DNA of 64,000 bases from Vitellaria paradoxa (GCA_019916065.1 CM034244.1:26280471-26344470), one strand, 5' to 3'. Positions 34,172 through 45,980 are shown, counted from the first letter of the stretch. Program-made: numbers and translations. The notes: generated from the letters alone by a model not told the origin.

Positions 34172-34910
34172 AGTGCTAGTGTTAAAACTACTAAATTGGT
34201 AGAATTTCCTAATTACATGTAGGATCTAAACAAGTGGATTATCTCTAAGGTAGATCCCTCACAAATCTATCAAATAGGTTTATTAGAAAAACACAATTCA
34301 AAAATTTTTGTTAAGAATATGGAACAAATTGTTACTGTGAATTATGTGGAGAAAACCATATAGTTACTCTCCTTGGAAGACGTTCAAACTTATTTTGGAA
34401 AGTAAAATTATATTCATATTAGTTTAGTCCAAGTAACTTTTAAGTCCTTGACTCTACCAAGCCTGAATGCTTCCATTCTTACTACCCTCAGAGATGCTAG
34501 ATGTCTCACTTGGAAAGACTCTCTTATGGGAGTTATGTAAACTAGCCTGTGTCATAGACCAGTATTTTTTAATGCATATCCAAACCTAAGTTTGAGTTTA
34601 TCAGACCGAAATATATATATCCTACGCTCTAAGTTTACAGGTTCGATCTCATGGCTACAACTTTTTAGAAGGATCAGAAACTATAACCATAATCTATAAA
34701 GTTCATTTTAAGGTTCTTAAAACCGTTTGCCCTAATGTTAAGAGAATAGATTCTTTAGAACAAACTGTTCTTATAGAGATTAATTTGATGACTTCTAATA
34801 TAGCAACCAATAAGTTGCTTAAATGGGATGAAATAAACTTCCTTGAACATTGGACTTCACCTCAAGTGGTTCCAGTTAGGCCTCCAGTTAGAGAAGAGTT
34901 TGAGTAAATA
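34172..34910 (+). pseudogene. Movement-protein region of the endogenous pararetrovirus
   Basis: The frame is open directly from the left junction, without an ATG, so the leader and first codons are lost or lie at the other end. Blocks such as EQIVTVNYVEKTI, and HISLVQVTF followed by SLMGV and a YPNLSLSLSD segment, match the 30K-type cell-to-cell movement domain at the polyprotein start in this group. Stops interrupt it at several points (for example near 34220, 34360 and 34400), and after about 34690 the frame is hard to follow. Confidence 0.7.
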
Positions 34911-35586
34911 GTCCAACATACTTCTAGAGATAGAGAAATAAGCTTTTCTCCGTCAAATCGTATACGATTCTTACCCTCTAGATCTTCTTTAGACTCTAGG
35001 TCTGGATTTAGTAGACCTCCTTATACGATGTTTATTCCACCTTTTGAATCTAATAGAGATTTAGAAGAAAGTAAAATTCAAGGAATTAGAATATCTGATT
35101 CCCAAATACTCTAAGATATATATCAGGGTCAAGAGACTGATTCAGTCCATCCTTCTGTAGGGGCTGCTAGATAGAGAATTTCTTCCATAGCCTCAGAAAT
35201 GAGTTTTCATATTTATTATAGATAATACACACTTACGGCATATAGGCACACTTAGTCTTGAAGACAAGCAGAAATTAGATCTTACCTCAGGTAGTTTGGT
35301 AAGAATTTACTTAAATAATAATTTGATATATCCTAAAAATGAAATTTTTACAAAATAGTATTTTTCTAAATTTGATGCAGAGCAACAGAAGTTGTATAAA
35401 GAAATCTATTTTGTTGAATTAGAAAGAAAAAATGAAATTATACATTTTGTACCATGGTTTTTTAATTATTATATTCAAGAGCAACAAGAGCAAATAAATG
35501 TTCTAGAAAAAGAGTAGAAACTCAAAGAAAGTTAGATTTGTAAATCTATTCATCCTCCTCTGAGTCTTTGATTCTAAATCAAAATA
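34911..35586 (+). pseudogene. Degenerate linker between movement and coat regions
   Basis: Fragments of the polyprotein with many stops (for example SRSSLDSRSGFSRPP near 34980). No domain recognised. Confidence 0.4.
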
Positions 35587-37021
35587 TTGAAGCTAATGCC
35601 ATCATATCCTCATGAGACATTATTAGTTCAAATTAAAGATTTGAATTTACTATATAAACAGCTAAATTATAATATTTTTATGCTAACAATTGGATTTCAG
35701 CTAAGTAGAATTGAAAAATCTCTTTTAGAAGTCCAAGAAAAGATTAAGGTTTTTCAAAAAGAGAAATCTTTTGACAAAACTGAGTTTTTAAAGCAACCAA
35801 TTATAAAACAACTTATAGAGCCTAAAGGATTATCTGTTGATACTATTGTTAATAGTATTCGAGAAAAATTTAGATTTTTAATAATTGAAACTCTTTTCAA
35901 AAATCAAGATTCAGATTTAGATCCAGATGATCTCTATGATTAATTCACTCTCCCCTTAGAAATTAATAAGATAGATCGAAGGAGTAAACTGGCTACGAAC
36001 ATAGTCCTTAGATCTAACCCTAGACCCTTAGGCAAATATTACTATACTCGCCCAACTCCTGTGGATGTCTTGCATGAAGAAAATATAGATTTTAATCAAC
36101 AGGCCTATCATGCAAAAACAACATACACTTGAAGTATAGATGGCTTATCAACTAAGCTAATACATGAGTTGTGTCATAGGAGGCTCATTTACTCCACAGT
36201 TCAAAAGGCTAATGGAGTTAGTGACCTTAGTGCCGCTAAAAATATTATTATAGGATTTCAAGGAACCCTCAAAGGTTGGTGGGATCATATGATAAGCGAT
36301 GCCCAAAAAACCCAGATTTTAGGTGTTACTAAGATGGAGACTTATGTTATTGAAAATGAAGTCTCTACCTCTGCTACTCAAACAGTAGTGGAAGATGCAA
36401 TCTATACACTCATTTGCACCATTTTAGACCATTTTACGGGTCAAATCATGAGTGAAAGTGAAAATATTATCACATTTCTCCAAAATCTTAAGTGCCCTAC
36501 ACTTTCCCATTATAGATGGTATAAAAATACCTTCCCAGGTAGGGTATCACAGTTACAAGATGAGATGTCTGACCATTGGAAATTCAAGTTCATAGATGGT
36601 CTTCCCACTCTATTTAGTGAAAGAGTTAAAAAGACTCTTAGAGATAGAGGTAATGGAATAACTATAGAGTATTCCCAATATACCTATAGCCATTTAATGT
36701 ACGCTTGCGAATAAGAAGGACTAGCTTTATACAATGAGATGAAGCTAAAAAATCATATAAAGCATTAACAATTATCTGAGTGCAAAGAATTAGGAGATTT
36801 TTACAATCAATTCGCCTTTGATGTTCCTAATTTCTCTCATAAACCTCATAGGAGGAGTTTCCCTAGTCATAAGACTAAAAGGACTTCTATTAAAAGACAG
36901 TCCAAATACTTTAAAGAGACCTTACATAAGAAAAGGTCTACTTCGTGATTTAAGAAGAAACCTCCTAAGGAGGTTAAGTGTTAGAAATGTGACAAAATAG
37001 GTCATTATGCTAATAGGTGTT
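35587..37021 (+). pseudogene. Coat-protein region with CCHC zinc knuckle
   Basis: An open piece at 35587-35943 precedes the coat-like core at 36169-36714. The core includes GFQGTLKGWWDHM, AIYTLICTILDHF, LKCPTLSHYRWYKNTF and a KFIDGLP block, all typical of caulimovirid coat proteins. A basic stretch leads to a C-x2-C-x4-H-x4-C knuckle at 36979-37020, in which a TAG (36982) lies between the first two cysteines. The normal role is capsid assembly and nucleic-acid binding. Stops at 35941, 36127 and 36715, and in the knuckle, break it. Confidence 0.75.
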
Positions 37022-38100
37022 TTTTTAAGAAAAAGATTTAAGAGCTCCAATTAGGAGAAGAAACTGAAGAGGCTATCTTTAAGATTGTCCTCAATTCAAA
37101 TCCTTCCTCTGATGAGGAAGGTGATGACTTTGAGATTCTAGAATTGGGATCTTCTAGTGATTTCGTTATGGAATAGCAGCCTATAAGACTTTCATGTCAC
37201 TGTAAAAATGAGAGTGACTTAGATAGGGCATTAGTCAAAATTCAAAATATGCATATCAATGTCCTCACCAAAAGTCAAGAAGACTTATTAGAGTTAATCA
37301 ATAAAATTAGTGGCCCAGACCTTAAACATAGAATTTTAGAAAAATGTCTAGAAAAGGAGGATCCTAAGCCTTTAGGACCTAACATATATAGTATGAAGGA
37401 AGTTTATAGACGTATGGCTCAAGGCCAGATTAGTCGACCTGTGCCTATTTAGAATCTCAAAAACGAGATTAGTGAAATAAAAGAAAAAATAGCTACTCTA
37501 AGGTCTGAGAATCTACTTCTCAAAACTAGGATTAATAAGCTAGAATCTAGTTCTAACCTTCAATCCAATGAGCCACTTTATTTGATCAATATGATTAAAC
37601 AGGTAACCATTCAAAAATGGTATGTTAAAATTGAACTAATTATTAATAACGAGTATGTAATTGATGATCTTACTGCCTTAATAGATAGTGGTGCAAATAT
37701 AAACTGTATAAATGAAAGGTTAATTCCTACTCATTATTTTGAAAAAATAATTCAAACTCTTTCTTCTGCAAGCAATGATAAATGTATGTTAACTATAAAT
37801 TATCTAATGTTCATATTTGTGTGAATGATATATCCATTCCTGCAGTATTTTTATTAATAAAAAATCTTTCGCAGCATGTTATCTTAGGCACCCTATTCTT
37901 GAGAAATATTATGCCTATTACTCACATTGATTCTTCAGGAATTTCTTGTTGTTATCAAAATAAAAGTATTACTTTCCATTTTATTATTGATCCCCAAACT
38001 TTGCTTCTTAATGAAGTAAAACAAGTTTTGTTAAAAGAAAAACAAATAAGTTTCTTGAAAAAGAAAATTTCTTTCTTGGACATCGACGAGAAATTGTAAG
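37022..38100 (+). pseudogene. Aspartic protease region of the pararetrovirus
   Basis: After an acidic linker and a coiled-coil-like segment (about 37450-37560), the protease motif ALIDSGANINC appears with its catalytic Asp codon at 37684. A frame change occurs near 37790, and the second half (VILGTLFLRN block near 37880) is in another frame. The protease would release the polyprotein domains. It is inactive here as a gene because of the frameshift and earlier stops. Confidence 0.7.
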
Positions 38101-41100
38101 AACCTTTTCATAGAAAAAAGATTTTGCAAATTGAACAACAATTTCAAAAAGAAACTTGTTCTGATATTCCAAATGCTTTGTAGAATAGAAAGCAACAAGC
38201 TGTTACTCTTTCCTACGAAGATGGATTTGACAAGAAAAATATTTCTACCAAAGCTAGACCTTGTCAAATGAATCAAGAATACCTTGATCTTTGCAAAAAA
38301 GAAATTGATTGTCTACTAGCTAAAGGGCTTATAAGACCCTCAAATTCTCCATAGAGTTGCGCTGCTTTTTATGTTAATAATACAGCTAAAAAAGAGCACT
38401 GATTGACCCTGAAATGTGTTCGACTTCTACCTCTCAAGTGCAAAAGGGTAGTCATAGTTTTAATCAGTGAGAACTGAGGTCATCTCCACAGGGAGGGCTT
38501 TGTTAAAAGCTCTAGACTTGTTCTTTTAGTTAGTAGATGAACCTAAGTTAATCTAAACTAACTTTGGATTTATAAGATGCTTGAGTCTGGTTGGGTTGAG
38601 AATGATGGAGTGAAGGAATTATGATATTATATTATAATGCAAATATTGAAAATAAAATAACTAAAATAATCTTAGATTCGAACCAAATCTAGTAATGGGT
38701 AGTGGTTTACTCAAACGCATTTGTAACTCAACTTAACAAATGCACATGCATTGCTAAGGTCGGAAAATATTTCATTAAAATCTAGTTTATGGAACTCAAG
38801 ATAAACGAAGGCTTTTGAAATTAGTTTCAGACTCACTAGGACATTGAATTGAGTACCTAGTGCGCACGAGGATCAAATCATAACTAGGCTTCGGTTGTAA
38901 TACAGATGAATCGATTTCTTAAGAGAACCTTATGTTATGGTTTTAAGAAAATAAGTTCCAAATCACCGGGTTATTGAATCAAACACTTGGTATGCACGAG
39001 TGGCCAATCATAACCAAGCTATGATTATAACACGGGTGATTTGATTTCGTAAGAAAACTTAATTTGGGTTTTGAAAAACATATTTCTAACTTACTGGGAC
39101 ATTGAACCAAACACTTGGTATGCATAAGTGAAAACTTGTAACCATGTTATCGTTATAACATGGGTGAGTTGATTTCGAAAAAACCCTAGTTTACTATTAG
39201 ATTCCAATTAGAAATCAAAAGATATTTCATTTAAAAAATATTCTTTTACATTTGAGTTTACCAAACTACCACACCACCTTCAATGGTTTGAAGCCAAGAA
39301 CAAATCCTAGCCTAACATGCTTGAACTTTGAAGAGAAAAATATACTTGCAAACCATCCATTAATGTAAAACAAAAAGTAAAAACAAAAGAAGATGTTAAA
39401 AACTAAAGAAATGAAAAGAAATATGAAATAAATCTAAACTTAAAGTATCGAATTGAAATAATTAAATACGAAGTAACTTACATGCGTAAACCATAGAAAA
39501 CTTCAACTTAACTTAATGCTTGAATCCAAATCTTCAAATCAAACGTAATGAAAACTATTAGAAAAATAACCCTAGAATTGCCCTCCACGGTTATATATGT
39601 TTCCTCTATATATTGGAGATGAAAAATCCTAGAAAACATTTATCTATGCAAATCAACCCTCTGTGGTTCGGACCACCCGTGGAGGTGTCCGGACCACAGT
39701 GTCTTTCATCTATACTTCATGTTTTGCTTCTGACAACTTTTTGTTTTCAACTTCCATTGTGATTATGACCTTGAATATGATGGATTTAGCTTCAGCTAAA
39801 ACATAAATATTGTAGCCCTTTAAGTCTTCTTTCCAACCCAGAAAGAATTAGGTCAATCGGAGTTGTGAGCAAACAGTTATTGTTAAAAGACTGACAGGGT
39901 GTCAAGCTAGAACTTCAACTGCATACCACTTCAACCATCTTGAACTTCGGACCATTTCCTTCTCCTCAGCCATTGTGGTAACTGATCTTGTTCCTTGGGA
40001 TGAATCTTGGGATGTTGAGGAAGTCTTGAAAGTCATTAGACATGTCAGCATTTTTGTCTTCAAGCTGTTTTCTCCATGCATGCTAAGTGTTCGACGAAAT
40101 GCCCCAAAAAGACACCAAAGCCTATTCCCGCACTTCCTTACTCCGACTTACTTTGGCTCTGTCTCACATGCAATCGTAGCATTATTTTGGGCTAAAACAT
40201 CGAATTATATTATCTGTAACACATAAACAACAAGAATGCATAGAAATAAGATAATGAAACTAACACCTTGCCAATAACAAGTAGAATTGCATAATTAGCA
40301 TGCTCAATAGATATAAAATTATGTAATAATACATACTAAGTGCGGCATTCCACAACTAGTTATAAACTATAAACCTTTAAATAAGGTTTTAAAATGGATT
40401 CCATATCCTATTCCAAATTAAAAGGATTTACTTTAGCGTCTTAATGATGCAATTATTTTTTCCAAATTTGATTTCAAATTTGGATATTGGCAAATTCAAA
40501 TTTATGAAAAAGACTGTTATAAGACGGGTTTTATAGTTCCTTTTGGACACTACATATGGAATGTAATGCTGTTCGAGTTGAAGAATGCCCCCTCTGAATT
40601 TCAAAATATTATGAATAATATTTCAACCTATATATTAAATTTATTTTGGTATATATTGATAATATTTTAGTATTTTCAGAATCCCTTGAAGAGCATTATA
40701 AACATTTAAAAACTTTTAAAGATATTATTAAACATAATGGGTTAATTATATCTTACCCAAAATGAAACTTTTCCATACAGCGGTTCATTTTTTGGGTCAT
40801 ATGATCTAAGAAGAAAGAATTGTTCCTATCTCTAGAAGTATTGAATTTGCTTCTAAATTCCCAAAGGACATAAACTGACTATAAGCAGTTACAGAGATTT
40901 CTAGGTTGTCTAAATTATGTTTCAGAATATTATAAGGATTTAGCTTTTGATGCCGCTCTTCTTTACAGTAGACTATCTAAGAGTCAAGCTAATAGTCCTT
41001 GGACTAATGAACATACAAAAGCTGTTCAGAAAATAAAGGCAAAAGTTAAAAATTTGCCTTGACTCCATCTTCCGAATCATATGTCGTTTAAGGTTGTTGA

Positions 41101-41484
41101 GACAAATGCCAGTAATATTGGCTATGGCGGTATTCTAAAACAGCACCGTCCATGTACTAATTAAGAATATCTGATTAGATAGACATTTGGTAAATGGAAC
41201 CAGACACAGTCAAAATACGCAATTATTAAAAGGGAGATGCTTGCTATTGTCAAATGTATCAGCAAGTTTTAGGATGATCTATTAAATCAATCTTTTCTCT
41301 TCCGCATTGATTGTAGTACGGTTAAACAAGTTATTGAAAAGGATGTAAAAAATTTCTTCTCCAAACAGATCTATGTTGGTTGGTAGGCTCAATTAAGTTG
41401 TTTTGATTTTACAGTCGATTATATTCAAGAAGAATCTAATTCTCTTCCTGATTTTTTATCCTACGAATTTTTACAAGGAACATA
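38101..41484 (+). pseudogene. Reverse transcriptase / RNase H region, split by a solo LTR
   Basis: The first RT part (to 38414) includes the KGLIRPSNSP block followed by a stop in place of Trp, then SCAAFYVNN. The frame is cut by the LTR at 38415-40354 and resumes with LVINYKPLNKVLKWIPYPIPN at 40355. The catalytic YIDD appears as Y-I-D-N (40652-40663), losing one metal-binding Asp by GAT to AAT. RNase H follows (about 41079-41484), where the first catalytic Asp is also Asn (ETNAS block). TAG/TAA/TGA stops occur throughout. In intact viruses this region copies pregenomic RNA to DNA. Confidence 0.8.
38415..40354 (-). mobile_element. Solo LTR inserted in the pararetroviral RT gene
   Basis: Runs TGTGTTCGAC...GCATTCCACA on the + strand (TGTG...CACA ends). 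Read on the - strand, its 3' end carries the same blocks as the LTR end near 5960-6039: a 'cctccctgtggaga' type block and a 'cccttttgcacttgag' type block. It also has ggtccggac motifs like that LTR. No internal domain or second LTR is present, so it is a solo LTR. The viral frame ends at 38414 and continues at 40355-40356. No clear 5-bp target duplication could be read. Confidence 0.75.
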
Positions 41485-41548
41485 AGCCTCCAATGAGGAC
41501 ATGGTAGGGGATCTAAGCCCCTTTCTTGAGGAGGAGGAAGATCCAATA

Positions 41549-42890
41549 TGGTCTCCGCTACTTCTACCTTTCGGTTAAACCGAAATACACTAGGAATCCT
41601 AGGTTCGAAGGCTAACCCATTTCAATATCTAGGTGATAAAGAAGACTCACCCAATTTGGTGGATCTCAATGAATTTCTCAATAAGAGAAAAGCAGATCTC
41701 CAAGATTTTTTGAATCAGAAAAAGTAAGGGGAGACATCTTCAGCTTCTTTATCAGGATTTAAGCCTGAACTTACAACAGCTCAAATACTGTAAACTCAGC
41801 CCGTATATATTACGAACAACTATACAGGGCCTATCCTGGCTCTAAATGAGGACAATACTCCTTAGATCAATGACCCATGGTACCTCAAACAAAAATATCT
41901 AGACCGATTTCGTTATCCAATTCCATAGTATAAGTATCACTATATCTATGAGGATATGCTTACTTCTACAGGGGTCAGTGAAAATACACCACTTTTACAA
42001 TAACAATAAACCCTCTGAATAAATAAACTACAGCCAATGCTTTATTTTGAAAGTTTATACACTTATTGATTAAGGAAATGATTTTATGAAAACAAGAGAT
42101 TTAAAAATTCCCCATGATCCTCAAAAGTATTCTTTTAATTTCTGGAATTATATAAATGCCTGAAAGTATACCTTTTTCTATGAAAATTCAAATAAAAACA
42201 TTCCTGGTTCTTTAGAATCAAAGAAGAATTTTTTGAAAATACAAAAGATATTCCCTTTTGGTTTTACCAGTGGTGAAAAATGTTTGGACCTCCTCTTTCT
42301 CTTATGCTCAAATAGTTACAAGATCTTTATGATTCTTGGGTTGAAGCACACCCCATTTTTAGTGATTTAAATAAGAAATCATATGATGGGCAGCCTATAT
42401 TCTATTATTGGGTAGAATTCCATAACCCATGGATGTGGAAATGGGGGTTATAGATTGAGCAGGATAATCTAGGTATCCTGATACTCACCAAGAACTTCCA
42501 TTTTCAATGGTGGAAGTAAATTGATGTTCCTGACTTGGTCTCTAAGATCAAGAAAGTTATCTCTGTTTATATATAGAAAAAAATTGTGCAACCATTAGAA
42601 TATAAGTTTGATTATTTGTCACAATTACGGAAAAGCCTTCAAAGAAGATGTCCAAATTATTCAAAGCAGGACACCATGGTTAAATGTCTGGAATATTTAA
42701 AAAATGAGTTTCGACAAACCTTTGATGATCTCCATAGTGAACATATATCACTTGATACCCGCTCTTCTCATTCAAATGAACATGTATTAGCGAGAGAATC
42801 TCAAATCTGGATGACGACATAGCTCATCCAGAGGATGTCCTTAATGTTGCCATCGATATGCTAAAACAAAAGGGAAAGGACAAAGGTTAA
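41549..42890 (+). pseudogene. Second viral open reading frame, unknown function
   Basis: Starting at ATG 41549, shortly after RNase H, a frame with several stops can be followed to TAA 42888, with one or more frame changes (for example near 42160 and 42790). The translation is rich in Trp, Tyr and Phe in its middle (blocks such as FNFWNYINA and FHNPWMWKWG) and charged near both ends (LNEFLNKRKADLQDFLNQKK). It has no motif I can link to a function. Florendovirus-type genomes are reported to carry a second frame of unknown function at this place, which is the best parallel. Confidence 0.5.
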
Positions 42891-43380
42891 CGTAATGTGG
42901 GCCTTCCACCCAAAGATGACCGTCCATGTGCTAGGATTCTAAATGTATCATGTGATCACCATCTAGCTGTATCTAGGCTAGTTGTAGAAGGAGTTAAAAC
43001 CCCTTTCAGTGAAAATAAGTCCTGCAACAAAATGTCTATAGAACTCTGTCACCCATATTAGACAACCGACTGCAATCCTTTAGCACACGTCACCAATTGG
43101 ATATTGTCAGTTTGTGATAATTCTATATAAAGATAATAATTACGGATTTCAAATTGTTATCCTGAAGTTCGAATATTTTACTCTTTCTCTATTTAAAGGG
43201 ATGGTCTTACCCTTGTTGGGGCAAAATCGGAGAATCTATCTTCTCTTTGTAAGATAACCTTTTCTTCGAAATCACTCCTAATATAAAAAAAGGAAATAAT
43301 TAATATTTTCTCTTAAATACATCACTGCTGCTTTACATTATTGCTTTGATCGCTGCACATCTCTCCTGGTATCACATATA
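42891..43380 (+). promoter_or_regulatory. Viral intergenic region with TATA box and primer-binding-like end
   Basis: Noncoding. A TATA-like ctatataaag lies at 43123-43132. A second AT box, ctatttaaagg, lies near 43190. TGGTATCA (43367-43374), the first eight bases of the initiator-Met tRNA primer site used by caulimovirids, lies a few bases before the junction with the flanking repeat. Confidence 0.55.
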
Positions 43381-43593
43381 ATAGACCACTTGGAAATGGT
43401 CAAAAAAGATGATTCGACAGTTGGGCTTGCTAAAGGAAAGTAAGTTTCTGTACAAAAACATTCTTTCTAGGTTTTTGAGTCTGCACCGATTGTTTGAACA
43501 TATAAACACCTTTGGCAGTATCATACACAACATTAAAAAAATATTGGATTTATTCGGGTAGAGTTTGATAAGGTTAAAAAAAAAAAAGTTAAT
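43381..43593 (+). repeat. Right copy of the 213-bp direct repeat flanking the pararetrovirus
   Basis: See 33957-34169. Same orientation and same length. It continues to the right into a MITE-like AT-rich block (about 43590-43755). Confidence 0.9.
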
Positions 43594-45240
43594 TTTTTTA
43601 AAAACAATTTTTTTGGTTAATTTGACATTTTTTCTTTCATAATTTAAAAAAATTAAAAATGTAAATGGATAAATATGATTATTTAAAAAAAAAAAAAGTC
43701 AAAATGCTGAAAAAAATAGACACTAAATAGCTATCTTGGTTGCTAAACGCAACCTCACTGTTTGGCTGGAACTTGTAATTGTAAAAATTCAATTTTTGGC
43801 TTATGAACTAATGGCTTCTCCCTTGTGACATATTCCTTTTGAATAACGAATTTATTCAGTCTCAGGATAGCTATCATGCATATATTCGATGTGATATATA
43901 TATATATAGAGAGAGAGAGAGAGCGCGCCATGATCTTTCTCCTCTCTCTCTTGCTGTATTCTTTCTGAATCAATGAACACTTGGGGATATGGAACATATG
44001 TACGTGTGCCCTTATATGCTAATATATTGCTTTTTGGCACATGAATCTCTCTCTCTCTCTCCCTCTCTTTAAATTGTGCATCGCACTGTTGCCTCAATGC
44101 CTTTAGACATCCATCACTGTCTCAGATTGTGAAATTTACCGGAATATTTACAAAAAGTGAACTTGATATTATATGCTATATTTGGATTCTCAAAAGTTTC
44201 TCAAAAACCTTTAAAAAGAATTTTGAAAGTTTTCAACTTATTCCAATTAAATTTTACTATGTGTCACTTTTTATTTCATTTTCACACTAATTTTTATTTT
44301 TTTAAACTTTTTCAGATCTCCAAACACTCTGTATGTTTGGCTAATGATTACATCTCCTCCAGCATAGCAATTATATATATTTAAATGCCTAGGTGGTCAA
44401 GTGAACAGATACGGTTAGTTTAAAAAAAAAAAAGTGATAAAAATAGGAGAGGATAGTAATATAGTTTATCTTTGAAGGGTATTATTGAAAGTACAAAAAA
44501 AAAGTTTTATCAAATTGATCTTGAAGTTAAAATTAATTTTTGTGTTCACTTTATATAATAGTGAATATAGATAAACATTTTTAATAAATTTTTTTAGATA
44601 TTACTTACTAAAGCTATGTTTGGAACATTAATTTGTGGAGGGAAAGGAAATGCGAAGGAAAATGGTAAAAATGTAAAATGAAATAAAAAAGTGAAATTTA
44701 TTTTATTTTTTATTTAATTAGAAAAATAAAAATAAATTAAATAAATATTTATTAACAAAGTTTAACTTTACTTGGTTAAGCTTATAAAAATTACATAATT
44801 TATAAATTTTATTTTCACATCATTTTTTCTTTCACTTCATAAGTTCATGTTTTAAATATAGTATAAGTGATTGAAAGGAAAATAGTAGGCATCGCAAATC
44901 AGGCAGACAAGCACAAGATTCGAATAAACTCATGAATCCCAAAAAACATATTATGCATTTTAAGAAAAAAATCCTAATAAATTTGTAATTTTCCCAAATG
45001 CTAGCGAAAGTGATATTGCTGTAGGATTTTGAAATTAAAGCCATATTAATAGATATTTCTTCAAAAAGGTTTACAACCAAAAACTTTCCATAGCTTTCTA
45101 GCTATACAATTTTTTTTTTTTCTAGTTGTATAATATACTATTATGTCTTCTTATGATACATTTTTTTTTTTCTAAGTTGTATAATATACTATTATGTCTA
45201 CTTTGTCATAAGATTCCTAACAAAAGAGGTCTTAGGATAA
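43594..45240. other. Intergenic stretch with AT-rich elements
   Basis: No gene-like frame. It contains the MITE-like block to about 43755, (AT)n(GA)n at about 43893-43922, (CT)n at about 44047-44066 and a repeated tctagttgtataatatactattatgtct-type duplication near 45121-45200. Confidence 0.5.
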
Positions 45241-45544
45241 ATTTAATGTGAGGCATAAAAATAGCTTGCCCGACCACAAGAGTAGTCCGCTGACTATAAA
45301 TTGCTCTCCCCAAACAGGGGGTATATTCTAGTTAAATCGAGACCAAATAGTTTGCTAGTTACGTTGTATAATTACTTTACATACTACACTATTACATGGC
45401 TCCCGAAACTTACATCATCTGGTATTTAATGTTAGCCACTCACCTCCACTTTAAGTCATATCAAAATAAAGTAATAGTCAAATCAACAGAAAGCTAGACA
45501 GGCACTCCATCTATAAATACCAAAAACCAAGACAGCGTAAGGTT
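45241..45544 (+). promoter_or_regulatory. Promoter-like stretch before a tandem duplication (possible LTR U3)
   Basis: ctataaatacc at 45511-45521 is a good TATA-like box 30 bases upstream of the duplicated block. The stretch has no coding sequence. It may be the U3 part of a decayed LTR or TRIM. Confidence 0.35.
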
Positions 45545-45980
45545 TTTTTCTCGGCTCCTTTTTCTCTCATCTTCTCTCTCTCTATTCGTTTACATGAGCT
45601 TATTATCCATATGAGTTATTGACTGAAACATCGGAGTGTCCTTGGTCAGGGACCAACTCTGACTACTTTATTTCACTATTTCCCTGCTTGCAGGAGATCT
45701 CAATGAAGTAGGGAGAGAAGGGGTCTATGGAGAAGAGGGTAAAAATTATTGCCGAACAGGTTCTTTTTTCGGCTCCTTTTTCTCTCATCCTCTCTCTCTC
45801 TATTCGTTTACATGAGCTTATTATCCATATGAGTTATTGACTGAAGCATTGGAGTGTCCTTGGTCGGGGACCAACTTCGACTGCTTTATTTCACTATTTT
45901 CCTGCTTGCAGGAGATCTCAATGACGTAAGGAGAGAAGGGGTCTATGGAGAAGAGGGTAAAAATTATTGCCAAACATTTA
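45545..45980 (+). repeat. 218-bp tandem duplication, LTR-like
   Basis: Two copies of about 218 bp start at about 45545 and 45763: tcggctcctttttctctcat, then cttattatccatatgagtt, and ending aaaaattattgcc. They are highly similar. Internal text (attgactgaa.catcggagtgtccttgg) resembles R/U5 segments of plant LTR elements. The origin as a recombined LTR end is inference. Confidence 0.75.

Larger units (their letters stand above)
34170..43380 (+). mobile_element. Endogenous pararetrovirus (Caulimoviridae, Petuvirus/Florendovirus-like)
   Basis: About 7.3 kb of viral sequence remain after subtracting the solo LTR at 38415-40354, close to the genome length of this virus group. On one strand, in the family order, lie movement protein, coat protein with a CCHC knuckle, aspartic protease, RT and RNase H regions. 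A second frame and a promoter-like region with TATA follow, ending at an initiator-Met primer-binding-like TGGTATCA (43367). Many stops and frameshifts make it non-functional. The presence of a second frame favours a florendovirus-like relative over one with a single frame, but this needs a tree. Confidence 0.85.

Noticed and set aside
33957..43593. Reading the 213-bp repeats as LTRs of a retrotransposon
   Set aside because: No TG...CA ends and no primer-binding site or polypurine tract at the inner edges, and the enclosed genes are caulimovirid with movement and coat regions.
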